Source: Ilyonectria destructans | Taxonomy: Eukaryota; Ascomycota; Sordariomycetes; Hypocreales; Nectriaceae | Direction: 5' to 3' | NCBI GenBank assembly: GCA_020740775.1 | Contig: JAHEWK010000001.1 | Location: 620,001-684,000 of the forward strand | Length of the DNA stretch: 64,000 nt | Notes under the pieces: generated by a model | What the model was told of the DNA's origin: nothing | Database searches by the model: none | Seen by the model: only the letters and a program-made list of their open reading frames with translations | Shown: positions 1 through 10,800 of the stretch, in pieces | How the letters are laid out: each line of letters begins with the position of its first letter | Numbering within the stretch: the first letter of the stretch is position 1 | Program-made: the position numbers and the translations under genes

Positions 1-17
1 AACAACGAAATGAACAG

Positions 18-861
18 GAAACGGAATGTCTGCTGCCCTCACCCTGGCCATCTATATCCTTTGCTGCAAAGAAAATGGCAAAGTCCCCGTCTTCCCAGGC
101 AACAAGTTCTTCTTCAACTCGGTCGATGATTCCTCATATGCCCCCAGTCTCGCAGATATGAGTGTCTGGGCTTCCACGGGAGACCACACCAAGAACGAGG
201 CATTCAACCATACCAATGGCGATGTTATTGTGTGGAAGTACTTTTGGCCAAAGCTTGGCAAGTACTTTGGCGTCGAGGTTGGTGGCTACTTCCAAGCACG
301 CTTACGTTGCCCTTTTCGAATACTAATTACATGACACAGATTCCGGAGTCAGACTCATGGAAGGCCAGTGGAGAAGGCCAGCGGATGGAACACAATTTCT
401 ACATGAGCGACTGGGCCAAGGACAACAAAGAGTCCTGGGATAGTGTCGTTCGCAACCACGGCGGCCACCCAGATGCCTTCCAGTGGGGAACTTGGGACTT
501 CTTCGACTGGGCGGTTGGCAAGGCCTGGTTCACTATCGGTTCCGTGTCCAAGGCGCGCAAGTTTGGCTGGACGAGGTATGATGACACGTACGACTGCTGG
601 GTGAACACCTTCCGCTCCTTTGAGAACGCTGGTATTTTGCCCCCATCGTCCGCACTGGACCTCGGGCAGGCTTTGAGACAGGCTAAGCTGTCGCCACACC
701 CCGCGGATGCCGTTACTGCACGCTTGGAGAGCGCTCCCAAGGAGAATGGTTTCGCCAAGAAGCAGGAGAATGGATTCAAGGAGAATGGGCTGAAGACCAA
801 CGGCATCACAGAAACCATTCTCGGCATTAATGGTGGTTCTGAGTTGGAGTCTGTGGCCTAA
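18..861 (+). CDS. PRISE-like short-chain reductase, 3' part
   Basis: Only the C-terminal half lies in the window. The first visible exon follows an acceptor (aacag) at about 13-17 and ends at 277. The second runs 340-861, after an intron whose acceptor is acacag; the protein ends TAA. The sequence fits the progesterone 5-beta-reductase/iridoid synthase-like (PRISE) branch of atypical SDR enzymes: a G-N-G-M stretch, a substrate-pocket part with FPG followed by aromatic and Asp residues, and a C-terminal block rich in Trp (WGTWDFFDWAVGKAW). These are NAD(P)H-dependent ene/keto reductases of the cytosol, often found in secondary-metabolite loci. The Rossmann glycine motif and catalytic Tyr would lie upstream of the window and cannot be checked. 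The last ~50 residues are a low-complexity Lys/Glu/Asn/Gly repeat (KENGF, QENGF, KENGL), probably disordered. The substrate is unknown. Confidence 0.75.
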
Positions 862-1724
862 ATAGCGGTTACTGTACATGATTTAGTTGTATTGTTGATA
901 AATTTGATTCCACGTTGCATCAGTATTTGTTATTTCATCAAGACTACTATATTCTCATGGTTATATCATTAAATAAACCCCAAATATTCACATAAACTCG
1001 AGAAAAGACCACACGATGAAGTTTTTATTAATTGCTAGAAATATTTCATCATGTCTGAACTACGAGAATGGAAGGCATCGTGATATTTTTCTATCGAACC
1101 CGGCTTAATTTACAGATTAATCCCCCTTGGGTCTTGTCTGTGCTCAATAGTTCACTACCCACGAGCACCGGCTTCTCACATCGCCGTTCTTCGTCCAAAA
1201 GCTCCTTGCTTCGATTCCATCCAATTCCGCCGCGAGGCCGAACCGCCGAACACCCTGGCGATAATGCCTAATTAGAGTTCGATAATGAACATTATTGAGG
1301 AGATGATAGCGATGCCAAGATAGCTGCTAGTGAGGGGAAGTGGAGCCCCTAATTCTTCCTTGGTGGCTTTCTTGGTGGCTTGGTGACATCCCTCGCTTCG
1401 CGCGTCCCACGGAAATTTACGGAATTTCCAACCATGTTGGTGTTGACAGCAACAGTCAGCTGCCTGTTGCTAGCTGAAGGGCACGCCACAAGTCTCAACC
1501 CCGTGGGGAAGACGCACCCCATGGGGAACTGGGTCCGCAATTTCGGAACCTATACTGCGATCCTGGAATATGACCCCGGGCTGCTCAGCAGGGATATTGC
1601 TATGACTTTGGCGTGCATGTATATATGAAGCCATCCAGTGCTGTGGGTGAGCTTAATAGCATCTCTCACGCTTTGGGCTGAAAGTCAATTACATTCAGTG
1701 TTACAGCTATTCCCCCTTGCCACT
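862..1724. other. intergenic region, no gene seen
   Basis: This holds the 3' region of the reductase gene (AT-rich, with several AATAAA-like stretches near 970-1000) and the promoter of the MFS gene. Short open frames exist on both strands, but none has family-like sequence or a believable splice pattern. Confidence 0.5.
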
Positions 1725-3501
1725 ATGGAGAAGCCAGATGTCGAGCACGTCTCTTCTGACGAACGATTGGAGAAGCACCCGACTGTTGAAGCCTTTCCCC
1801 AAGCCGCTCGAGCCGAAGGTGGCGTTGTCCTCAATGTCGATTCACCCGGCGACTCGCCCCTTCGTCTTGCCGCAGATGGCCATGTGAGATCTCCCGCTGG
1901 ATGCTTTGCCGCAATCTTGTCGATTATAGTGTTGGGCATGACAGCTAATGTGCATGGATTTTGCAGACTGTTCTTCTGCCGCAACCCACCGAGGACCCTA
2001 GCGATCCCCTGAACTGGCCCTCTTGGAAGAAACATGCCATCCTTCTCACAATTGCTTGGGGAGCCTTTTGCGCCGACTTCACATCGGCTGCTGGCAGCGC
2101 TCCGATTCTGCTGCAGGCCATGGAGTGGCACGAAAGTATTGCCAACATCAACCACACCAACAGCATTAACGTTTTGATGATGTGAGAGAGACCACTGACG
2201 ACTCCTTCATACTTAAATATACTGACCTTGACTTCTTCGCGCTCTAGGGCTTTGGGAGGCTTGGTCTGGGTCCCCATGACATCTTTCCTTGGACGAGCGC
2301 CGACACTCTTCTGGTCCAACCTTTTGGGGCTCATCTTCTCGATTCTCACCGCATTATCGCCCAATTTTACCTTCTTCTATGCTATGCGAGCACTGACTGG
2401 TTTCTTCATCACATCGGCACAGACAATCTCGATCGCGTTCATCAAGGACATGTTCTTCTTCCATGAACGCGCTCGCAAGATTGGCCTGTGGGCACTGCTC
2501 TACATCGCCTCGCCGTTCTGGGGACCGTTGGTCGGCAACTTCGTTCTCGGCGGGACTCAGTCCTGGGAGAACGTTTTCTGGGTCTGTGTCGGAGTGTGTG
2601 GTCTCGATATGATCTTGATCTTTAGCTTCCTCGACGAGACCTGGTACAATCGCGACATTCCCTCCAGCGACCAACCTCCGCGCGGTCATACCGTGCTGGC
2701 AAGGCTATCCCGGGTCATTGGAATATGGGAACTACAGCACCATCGGCTTTACTACGAGACGGCGTACAATTCTTTCAAGAGATATTTCCAAACTCTGCTC
2801 AAACCGCCAGTTTTCTTGATCTTGTTCGCCTAGTTCGTCATTTCTATACCCCATCACTGTTTGTCCATACTAACTCTGGTTCCAGTCTGCTCTTTTTTGC
2901 CTGGGCCATCGGCATCAACATTACAACCGCCATCTTATTTGGCACACCGCGGGAATTCGGCGGCTACGGCTACTCGTTCAATGGTGTCGGTTATCTCTAT
3001 TTCTCTCCCATTGTTGGAATCATGTTTGGCGAAGTCTTCGGCCACTATTTCAACGACTACGTCGCCCGTCGCTATGTGCGAAAGCACAATGGCGTATTCG
3101 AGCCCGAGGCCCGTCTGTACACGGTTTACATTTCCTCCATCTTTATGATCGTCGGGCTCGTTCTGCTTGGACAGGCGCTTTTCCACCACCTCTCAGCCGC
3201 AGCTGTCGTAATGGGTTGGGGTCTACACAGCTTCGGTATCATGACCGCCTCCGTTGCCGTCACGGCATATGTACTGGATTCGTATCCTACTGCGCCTGCT
3301 GAGGTTTCTGGCTGGTCCAATTTTGCCCGAGCCATTGGTGGCTTTGGTGTTGGCTATTTCCAGCAGCCGTGGGGCGCAAAGGTCGGATACGATGTTAGCT
3401 TTGGTACGCAAGCTGCTGTTGTGGCTGCTGGGGTTGTCATTGTTGCTATCGTTCATCGATACGGTCACACTCTTCGCCTCAAGGCAGGGCCGGTGAGGTA
3501 A
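1725..3501 (+). CDS. MFS transporter (DHA1-type)
   Basis: Four exons (1725-1883, 1967-2181, 2248-2832, 2886-3501) give about 524 residues. The hydrophilic N terminus ends in the DPSDPLNWP motif (about residues 63-71), typical of fungal drug:H+ antiporter-like major facilitator proteins. About twelve hydrophobic segments follow, starting at HAILLTIAWGAFCADF. The loop between segments 2 and 3 (VWVPMTSFLGRAP) matches the MFS signature position. All three introns restore the frame: phase 0, then phase 2 twice. The start is the ATG followed by EKPDVEH; an upstream in-frame extension has no support. It should sit in the plasma or vacuolar membrane and exchange a small molecule against protons. Members of this subfamily have been linked to drugs, polyamines and nicotinic acid; the sequence does not tell which. 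It could serve the neighbouring reductase's product, but that is inference from distance alone. Confidence 0.85.
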
Positions 3502-3738
3502 GACGCAAGTTATTGAGCCGAGCCGAGCCGAGTGTTTTTGCCCAGACAATAAGTGAATAAGAACCACCAGTGGCGAACTTCAAATGCCAAATTGACTCGT
3601 GGTTGAAATTAATAAGTCAAGGTCTTCACGTGCAGCATTAAAGTGAGAAACGGAAAGACGGTTAATCGTTCGATGTGGAGTGTTCATAGTAGTGAACCCG
3701 TCAACATAAATAATTGATAGCGCATCATATGTAAATCA

Positions 3739-6708
3739 TCAATCAATCCATGGATTGTCTAGTTCCATGTCCGAGAGCAATGGGCAATGCGGCATTTCTC
3801 CCCCACCATCGGCTTGTTGATACGCAATGTCCCCTTGATTCGACTGCTCCTCACAATGAGATTCCATTCCTGGCGATTCCTGCCCGTCACTTTCAGATTC
3901 GGTGTCTCCACTGGTAGGTTCTTCCACATTCTCCAGGCTTCGACACCACTTCCAGCACTGATAACACAGTGTACGACCTCCCAACTCCATGATACCCTCC
4001 CATTCCTGGAGCTCATAGCTTGCTGTTTCGACTTCGCCACAGATTTCATCGTCTCTGCAATCTATATTTTCATCTTCAGAGTCACCCTCATAGCTATCCT
4101 CGGATCCATCCTCAAAGTAGTCATTCTGATAAAGAGTGTCTCCAGGCTCCAGTGGCGGCCAAGGTTCATCATCCCAGTATGGACATTCGCTTTCTCTCCC
4201 CTCCCAAAGCGCTTCAAAATGGTTTCGACCATAACGTTTTGTGTACTTTGCATATCTTCGGTAGCACTTTGGACGGAATTGCGAAATGTCGAAACCACAG
4301 TTTTGCAAAACTGCATCCCAAAGGTCCCCCATGTAGCTCCCAGTGTTTTTCCGTCTCCAGTAAGCGTATTCTCCAACTGACATGTCGTCATTTGTCCTTG
4401 CAGACGGGTCGGCTCCACTTTCCACGAGAAACTTAACAGCATTGAACTCTTCATGTAGATCGGAAATGCACATTCTTTTTAGGAAGCAAGTATGCAGACA
4501 TGTAAGCCCATCTTCGTCGCGATCACGGATATCCGCACCCAGTGCCAGGAACAACTTGATGCTCTCACTAGTCATGACGTCTCCCAACTTCCTGCAGTGA
4601 GTTAGAAACGCCGAACGACCATTGATTTTGTAGCTGGTGACGTTTGTGAAATGCCCAGTGAGCTCGGAATTACAGGCAATTCGCAATGATTCCTGTAATT
4701 TTATCAGTTCGTGTCAATATAGGTTTGGATGAGAAATTGCGGACACAAGTACCCAGCTCAATCACGCTACCAATATAGCTCTCAGCGTCTCCCTGTTTTG
4801 CGAGGTTGAGGATTGGGTCAGCACCGGCTTCGAGAAGCAGTTTGCGACACTGATTTACTCGCATAAGTTCCTCACTGTCCATTTCATAATCATTCGATTC
4901 AACCTGTAGCGGAGATCTTGGCTTTGGTCAGCTTTCTCGGCCAATCATTCTCACGCCAAGAGCATTAGACATACAGGAAAAACCCCAGGCCCTCTAGGGC
5001 CCCAGCGGTATTTGCAACGTGGTCCAGGTCTAGACCACAAGCAATTAAAAATTTACATACTTGAGGCTGTTTTGTTGAATACTTGAATAAGGAGAGGTTA
5101 ATATTTTGTGGACGAAGACATAGGGTGACTTACAAAGAGTAACGAAGCACCGTGCTCATCATGGTCTCTTGGAGATGCTTCTCCATTCCTGAACATCTCT
5201 TGGAGCTCTTGGAGGTTTCCTTCTCTTGCTAGATTGAATACCAATGATCCCTCAGGCAGAACTCGGTTTACCATGAGAGTTGAGAAGGTTAAGATGCCTT
5301 CATCGGCTGTTTGATGCTGAAATGAAGAAGCCACAATCATAGGCTGATAACTCGACCTTTTTGGTAAAAAGGTCAACGACATCGAATAATCTGTTCCGCC
5401 TCTCTTCTGAAACTTCCGGCTATTTTCAAGGTTCTCCTGAGTAGACCGCTTGCGCTTGTGGATCAGAAAACTTAGTTTCTCAACGCCAATGTCTATGTGA
5501 TCCAATGTTCTGGCTTGTTGAATTCTTGTACCAGGGGAATAGTTTGCTTTTCGGTTATCTGTGGAACATTAGAGGTTAACAAGGCTATTATTCAGGGTAA
5601 GTCTTAGAGATACATACCTCGGCCATTGATTTCAAGTATGCCACTCCCAAATCCCCTAGCAAATCGACGGAGGCCATTGCGAAAAGGCACTACTTCCAAT
5701 TCGTTGGTTTCAAGCAAGCCATCCTCCGAGCGTTCAACCGGGGATCCTTGCTGCTGAATGGAATCCACTAGCTGTTGAAGGTCTTCCATGATGGATTCTG
5801 CTAACTCGTCGTCTTCTGAGTATGCATCAATCGTTTGTCGCTTTTCATCGATGAGGCCGCAGAGCCGATCCAGGCTGCTCAGCATTTGCTGGTTGACCTG
5901 TGGGGGTTCATCCTGGCTATTTGACAGACCATCAGTGCTACCTTGGCCAGTCACAGGTTCTGAACTACCCTGCGTAGGAGATGCGACGATGTGGTCGCGG
6001 ATTTGTTGCAGCATAGTCTGGATGTCGCCAATGTCGTTCACGGATATCGGCTCTGCGGCTTGTGTGTGCTTAGGCGGGCCAACCGGCTGATGGGACTCTC
6101 TGTCAGCTAGTTTACTAGACACTGCATCTTCCATTCGAACAAAGCGTTCAGTCAATGAATCGAATTGGTTTTGGATGGATGTGTCCAGTGCTTGGGCAGT
6201 TTGCATGAGTTGATCCTGTCCATCCTTCATCTCAAAAGTCGCATCGCTATTTCTTCGTTAGCAGTGGGTCAGTGAGTATTCGATACCATAGACAGGCAAA
6301 CCTGGATAGCAGATTGACTCGGAAACTGAGCAAGGAAGCCTTCTGAGTCACCTGGGTGCTGATTCTGGCCAAGTCTTTTTCGCTCAAGACTGTCTTGATC
6401 CGCTTCCAAAACCTGCCTGTCAACCTCTCGTTTGTCGCTAGCTGAAGTCTCTGCACGATTTCTGCCAAGCTGCCTAGATCATCTACGCATTGCTGAGCAT
6501 GAAATAGCAGAGATTCATCATTCGCAGCAGCTCGAGATTGATGCACCCGTTCCAAGATCCAGTGCAGCTGTAAGATGTCTCGTGCAACCCGCTGGACAAT
6601 CTCCGGGCCATCCTTGACTGCCGACAGAGTCTCATGGATGAATTTTGCGCTTTTTAGCCCGAGAAGGATGAATGCCAGGACATTAGCGCCTACGCCGATG
6701 GCTTCCAT
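3739..6708 (-). CDS. Helo/STAND-N domain plus ankyrin-repeat protein
   Basis: I read six exons on the minus strand: 6708-6302, 6246-5618, 5558-5134, a 21-base exon 5081-5061, 4903 to about 4766 or 4745, and 4692-3739. The N terminus (MEAIGVGANVLAFILLGL, then KDGPEIVQRVARDILQL) matches the fungal N-terminal domain of STAND proteins (PigL_N/Helo-like). A Gln-rich, probably coiled-coil stretch follows (QTMLQQIRDHI, DLQQLVDSIQQQ), then several ankyrin repeats (GNLQELQEMF, CRKLLLEAGADP, LFLALGADIRDRDEDGLTCLH, FLVESGADPSART). The tail is very acidic (EDGSEDSYEGDSEDE) with a Cys/Trp cluster (CYQCWKWC). No NACHT or NB-ARC motor is visible. In other fungi this N-terminal domain sits on incompatibility and cell-death receptors, so a signalling or self/non-self role is possible but inferred. 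The exon 4/5 junction is uncertain because no strong in-phase donor is present. Confidence 0.7.
5061..5081 (-). other. putative 21-base micro-exon
   Basis: Between the exon ending at 5134 and the one beginning at 4903, the 229-base gap divides into two well-formed introns: GTAAGT...ATTAAC...CAAG (52 bases) and GTATGT...GCTGAC...ACAG (157 bases). Between them are seven in-frame codons, YSTKQPQ. Splicing the gap as one intron also keeps frame, so transcripts are needed to decide. Confidence 0.4.
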
Positions 6709-7645
6709 GGCTCCGGGTGGATCTTGAAACCTGCCAGAACGGTGACTGGTCAGAAACCCATGAGGTTTCCTGATGATGATCGATGAGAAGCTGTCCGACT
6801 TTCTCGTTGCAGTCTGTGATGGAGACACGAAAACAGGGCGAAGAAGAGGAAGTGCGGGGAGCTTGAAAAGGGCAGAGTTTGCTGGCAAGGCAGACTGCGG
6901 CCTGATTTGCACTTGTTGAACCCGACGAGGCTGTGACGGAATAAGCAAATCAGCAGTCTCAGCCACAATATTAATCTACTAACGGATCTTGGCAGAAAAT
7001 CCTGTTGGGACTGATCCTTGCTCACATGGCGGCTGGGTCGCACAACGATTGAGGCTGGCTGATTATCATTGGGGGTTAGCAATCAGAACCGCGCCACACA
7101 AATGTGGCCTTCGAGTCTACACCGCTAAAGATGATGCACGGAATGAATCCTAAAGTTTAACAGCTCCAGCCTACAATCGCTTCATTCGAGCTGCTCCTTA
7201 CCAAACTTACGTACCATAAGATGAAGCGATAGACTGGATTTGCCGTGATTTCCAAGGACTCGCGCGTTCAGTTTTGGATTGGCATAGAAAAGGATCAGTG
7301 ACATCTTGGGCTCCAACTGCGACAGAGTTAGGAGTAGCATTGTGTGCTACGCGGCCTCTAGTGGTGGTGTTGCCTTGTCCGTTGGTCGAATTAATTCGTA
7401 TGGCAGTTTGCCTTGGGTCCATTATTAGAACGGTGTCACGGTCATGACTGCCAATGTGCTTGGAGATTTTCTCAAGCGAGTTACTCAAAAGGCAAGATAA
7501 ATAGTCTGTTTGTACCCGTCAATAGAATGTGGCATAATACAAGTTTGATGAACGGTTTTTATGAAATATGTCAGCAAGGCCCAAACTGTGACCTATTGTG
7601 AGTGTCTTTTCATACTGCGCGGATAAGATCAGGGTAATAATGATA
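6709..7645. other. intergenic region upstream of the ankyrin gene
   Basis: It contains two minus-strand open stretches (6750-7082 and 7207-7488). They have no recognisable domain, and the composition is Ser/Pro/Arg-rich as expected from chance frames. The 6709-6966 part is open in the same frame as the ankyrin gene start, so a longer N terminus cannot be excluded. Confidence 0.4.
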
Positions 7646-7798
7646 AAAGCTCTTGATTTCCTATATAACGAAGGGCTAGGGATCGATCCTATAAATGAAG
7701 ATGAGGGCGCCATCCAGCAGTCTCGGGCACCGAGGTCCGGAGGTTTGAGAACCGTTCCGGATTGGATTCCTAGCAGCCGGTCCGGAAACTATCCCAGG
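7646..7798 (+). repeat. dispersed GC-rich repeat, copy 1
   Basis: This segment shares two blocks, in the same order and orientation, with a segment at about 16455-16685. One is GAAGGGCTAGGGATCG followed by TC-TATA-ATGA-GATGAG (starting 7670). The other, further on, is CGAGGTCCGGAGGT followed by GGATTCCTAGCAGCCGG (to about 7790). It lacks the internal tandem expansions of the other copy. It begins 92 bases after the stop-side end of the dehydrogenase gene is passed going leftward. No coding capacity or clear terminal inverted repeat is visible. It may be a MITE-like or degenerate transposon remnant. Confidence 0.7.
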
Positions 7799-7889
7799 CC
7801 TCTCACAATGATACCAAAATGTAACAGTCTGTAAAATGAGAAAATGTAAGAAATACTAAACATCCTTAACTCCTCTGCAAACCGCTTTC

Positions 7890-9286
7890 CTAGTATTTGC
7901 GGCACGCCCACTCGACCCTGACACCTCGCAACTCTTCTAGAACACCGTACTCAAACCCAACTTGTCGCGTCGCGATCAGAATCATGTCAAATGTCTCCAG
8001 CGTGGTAGCGTTCCATCCTGCGTCGTCGAGGCGAAGAACCTGCGGCACTGCTTCCTGAGGAACCAATGTGTCGGCGAAGCTCACATCTACCTTGCAGGAC
8101 ATAGCCAAGGACTTGATGATGTCGAGGCCAGGCGAGTTGCTCAGCGTCGATTGGCCTGGCTTGAAACCAACACCGACAACGAGCACGCGAGGCTTAGACT
8201 GGCCAAGGCCGGCCTCTTCTAGTGTCTCGATAGCCCGGGCCGCAATATCCGCAGGACGCCGCCACATGGCTTCGGTAGCGGCACTTAGGAGGGGGAAGTT
8301 GCTGTTGGATAGAAGATAATAAGGGTTGATAGGGATGCAGTGGCCGCCAACTCCAGGACCGGGCGTGTAAGGCATGTACCCAAAGGGCTTAGATGCAGCG
8401 GCCTCGCAGACCTCATAGGGGTCAATGCCATGGGGAACGCACGCGTCAGCCATTTCGTTGGCGTAGGCGGTGCACATCATTCGCTGGCAGTTTTCGTAGA
8501 GCTTGGTCATCTCAGCGACCTCAGGCTTGGATACTGGAACAACGTGGTTGAAAACAGTCGAGTAGAGACGCAAGATGCTATCCAGGGATCCTGGAGCGAT
8601 GTCATCTAAGCCCGACACGACTTTTGGGATATCGAAAGCAGGTGGCTCGGTACGTCCGGGGTCAACACGCTAATTCTGTCAGTTTATATTCTTGATGTTC
8701 TGTCCGCGTGTCTACATACCTCTGGAGACATGCCAACGAAGAAGCCGCAGGCCTGTGCAAGAGGCCCAAGAAGCTCTCTGGTCATGCCAATGGCGACTGA
8801 GCTTTCAATCACGACCGTCGAACCCCGTCGCGCATGCGCCGCCACAGTCTGGAGGGCACTGCACAAATATGACGAGTCAATGCTGCGGTCGGGACGAAGC
8901 AGCGTAGGCACAGAGATTAAGAAATGGGTTGCATCTTGCAATTCGTTGGTGTTGCTCGACAGCCTAACGCGCTCGTTCCCGGCGAACATTGACTTGACTT
9001 CTTGAATGCGTTTGTCGGAAATATCGAAGCCCAAGGTATCAAAGCCGCGGGAAAAGGTTTCGACGAGATGGGTACCGACGTACCCAACCCCAATCACGGC
9101 CACCAAAGGACGCGAATCGCGAGTTACTGAGCTCGGCTGCAGGTCAAACTTGTTGGGCAAGTCCGAGTCTGCAGGGGGCGTCAAGGGGGGTGAAGCGGGA
9201 AGGACTGCCTGTTGGAAGCCATTGGAGCGCTGTTTAGGAGTCATGCCCAAGGCAAGAGGACGAGGCAAAGAGATTTGTCGAGTCAT
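7890..9286 (-). CDS. UDP-N-acetylhexosamine 6-dehydrogenase-like
   Basis: Two exons (9286-8720 and 8669-7890) encode 448 residues, the usual length of the UDP-glucose/GDP-mannose dehydrogenase family. A Pro/Ser-rich leader of ~60 residues precedes the NAD-binding motif GVGYVG (66-71). The intron falls exactly inside the conserved SPERVDPGR motif, and splicing restores it. The catalytic cysteine is Cys300 in GPGVGGHCIPINPYYL, with MTKLYEN as the central-domain lysine/asparagine motif and GVGFKPG in the UDP-binding C-terminal domain. The GGHC form, rather than GGSC, is typical of bacterial WbpA/WbpO/WecC enzymes that oxidise UDP-GlcNAc, UDP-GalNAc or UDP-ManNAc to the uronic acid. Fungal UDP-glucose dehydrogenases have GGSCF. 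The predicted product is therefore a UDP-N-acetylhexosaminuronate, probably made in the cytosol for the neighbouring GT2 polymerase. The exact sugar is inferred only. A bacterial origin long ago is possible. Confidence 0.85.
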
Positions 9287-9417
9287 GGTGGAGAGAGTGA
9301 TTGAGGAACAAGAAAACGAAGTTTCAAAGCAGGTGAGTGATAGTTGAGTCTTGGGTGAGAGAGGTAGTTAATGGATGAGGATGAGAAACAGTGAGTAGAA
9401 CTGATCGGACAAGGCGG

Positions 9418-9423
9418 TTTATA
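9418..9423 (-). promoter_or_regulatory. putative TATA box of the dehydrogenase gene
   Basis: Read on the minus strand this is TATAAA, flanked as ACATATAAACC. It lies about 132 bases upstream of the ATG, a plausible distance for a fungal core promoter. No functional evidence is visible. Confidence 0.35.
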
Positions 9424-10800
9424 TGTGTCTATTACTCTTCGCAAGACGAAGCTTTTCTCTTTTAGCATTCGAAATAGAGTAGAGAAGCATACGGCGAGAA
9501 GACGCATTGAGAATGGTCCAGACCTCATTTTCGGGAGTTGTTAGGACTTCTGAAGGTGGGGGTATGCAAGGTTCGTTCTGATATGCAGCGACAGACTAGT
9601 CAAAGCCCATAAATCACGAGAAAGAGGAAAGCCCTGGTCCGAAAACATGGTTCGGTTCGATGGATGCGTGGTGCGGATGCCAAGAAAGAACTGGGTTCGG
9701 AGAGGTGGTACGACGGTTGTCCAAGACCAAATGTAACCGCAGTCCACGTGGTTCTAGAAAGAGTTAAACCGTGCTCCTAGGGTGCTTTAGCCTTGAGTGA
9801 AGTTGTGGCGTCAAGGTCTAGACTAAGCCATTCCTTGGCTGACAAGAAAGTAACGAGAACCGCATAGGCTACAGGCTCTGACTGGGTCAATAGTCGTCGA
9901 CTGCTCTCATCTAGCGTCCCACCCGGCGGGAGATAGACAGGAGCGTCTCGGTAACTAGCGGCCGGCTCCTAGTGGTGCTTTACCTTTGGTCCCAGGGCCC
10001 AGAGCACAAGGTCTAGACCATGCCATAGTCGGTCGGTGGTGCCAGCCACGAACGGATTACGCTTAGCTCCCAAGCTCCCATGGAAAAGCAAATTGGGGTT
10101 TACTGACTCAAGTCACGCATTATAACCACGTTGGCAACTGCCACTCCGTGTCCTAACTTTGCCGCATTCGGCTCGCGAGTAACGCGCGCCACACTTATGG
10201 CAACGTTGAGACCGTTCTCCGCATTCCATCTCGGCCGCTTGACCCCATCCAGATACTGCACTAACTTACCTAGTAAGTTGAGTACTGTAAAAACTCAGTT
10301 ATCCCACGCAAGTAGCGGCTCCCATAAAAACAATAGCGGCCGCCATGAAAGCAGTAGTGGTCTCCATAAAACTAAAAGGCGGCCAATTAAAAATAAAGGA
10401 CAGCCAGTAAAATCAGTTATGTATGGCTCCTTTGGCAGCGAACAATGGAAGTATGGAGATAAAGTGGAGGTATTTGGGAGAGTTAACTGGGTTTCTACGG
10501 TAGTTTCTAGACTGCCTAGCCTGCTTTTGTCATTGCATCCAGCTTCTCCGACGCTAAGGCTGAGGACCACGTTTCCAGGCCCGGCGAACTGGGTCTAGAG
10601 CTTTTGATATATCATTTTTGCATTGTCTTCATCAATCGTGAACGGCCTGTCTTTTGTGGAATGTATTGCATTCCATTTGACTTGGGCCACCATGAACCTC
10701 TTAGTTCATACCTATGCAAGGTCATGATACAAGCGTGCGGCCAGCGCTTCATTATGGGGCATAGCGCTGCAGCTGTTGCTTTCCTCTGCTTTGTCCCCTT
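9424..10800. other. shared divergent intergenic region of the polysaccharide genes
   Basis: About 1.4 kb separates the dehydrogenase and the GT2 gene, which are transcribed away from each other. Two diverged copies of a segment containing CTCCTAG-GGTGCTTTA followed by CAAGGTCTAGAC occur near 9771-9825 and 9965-10020. Near 10302-10390 there are degenerate ~22-25-base units built on AGCGGC(T/C)(C/G)CCAT(A/G)AAA. An open frame at 10131-10598 spans these units but looks non-coding. Confidence 0.45.

Noticed and set aside
10131..10598. 155-codon plus-strand frame between the cassette genes
   Set aside because: It runs through degenerate tandem units and has no domain, start context or splice pattern suggesting a gene.
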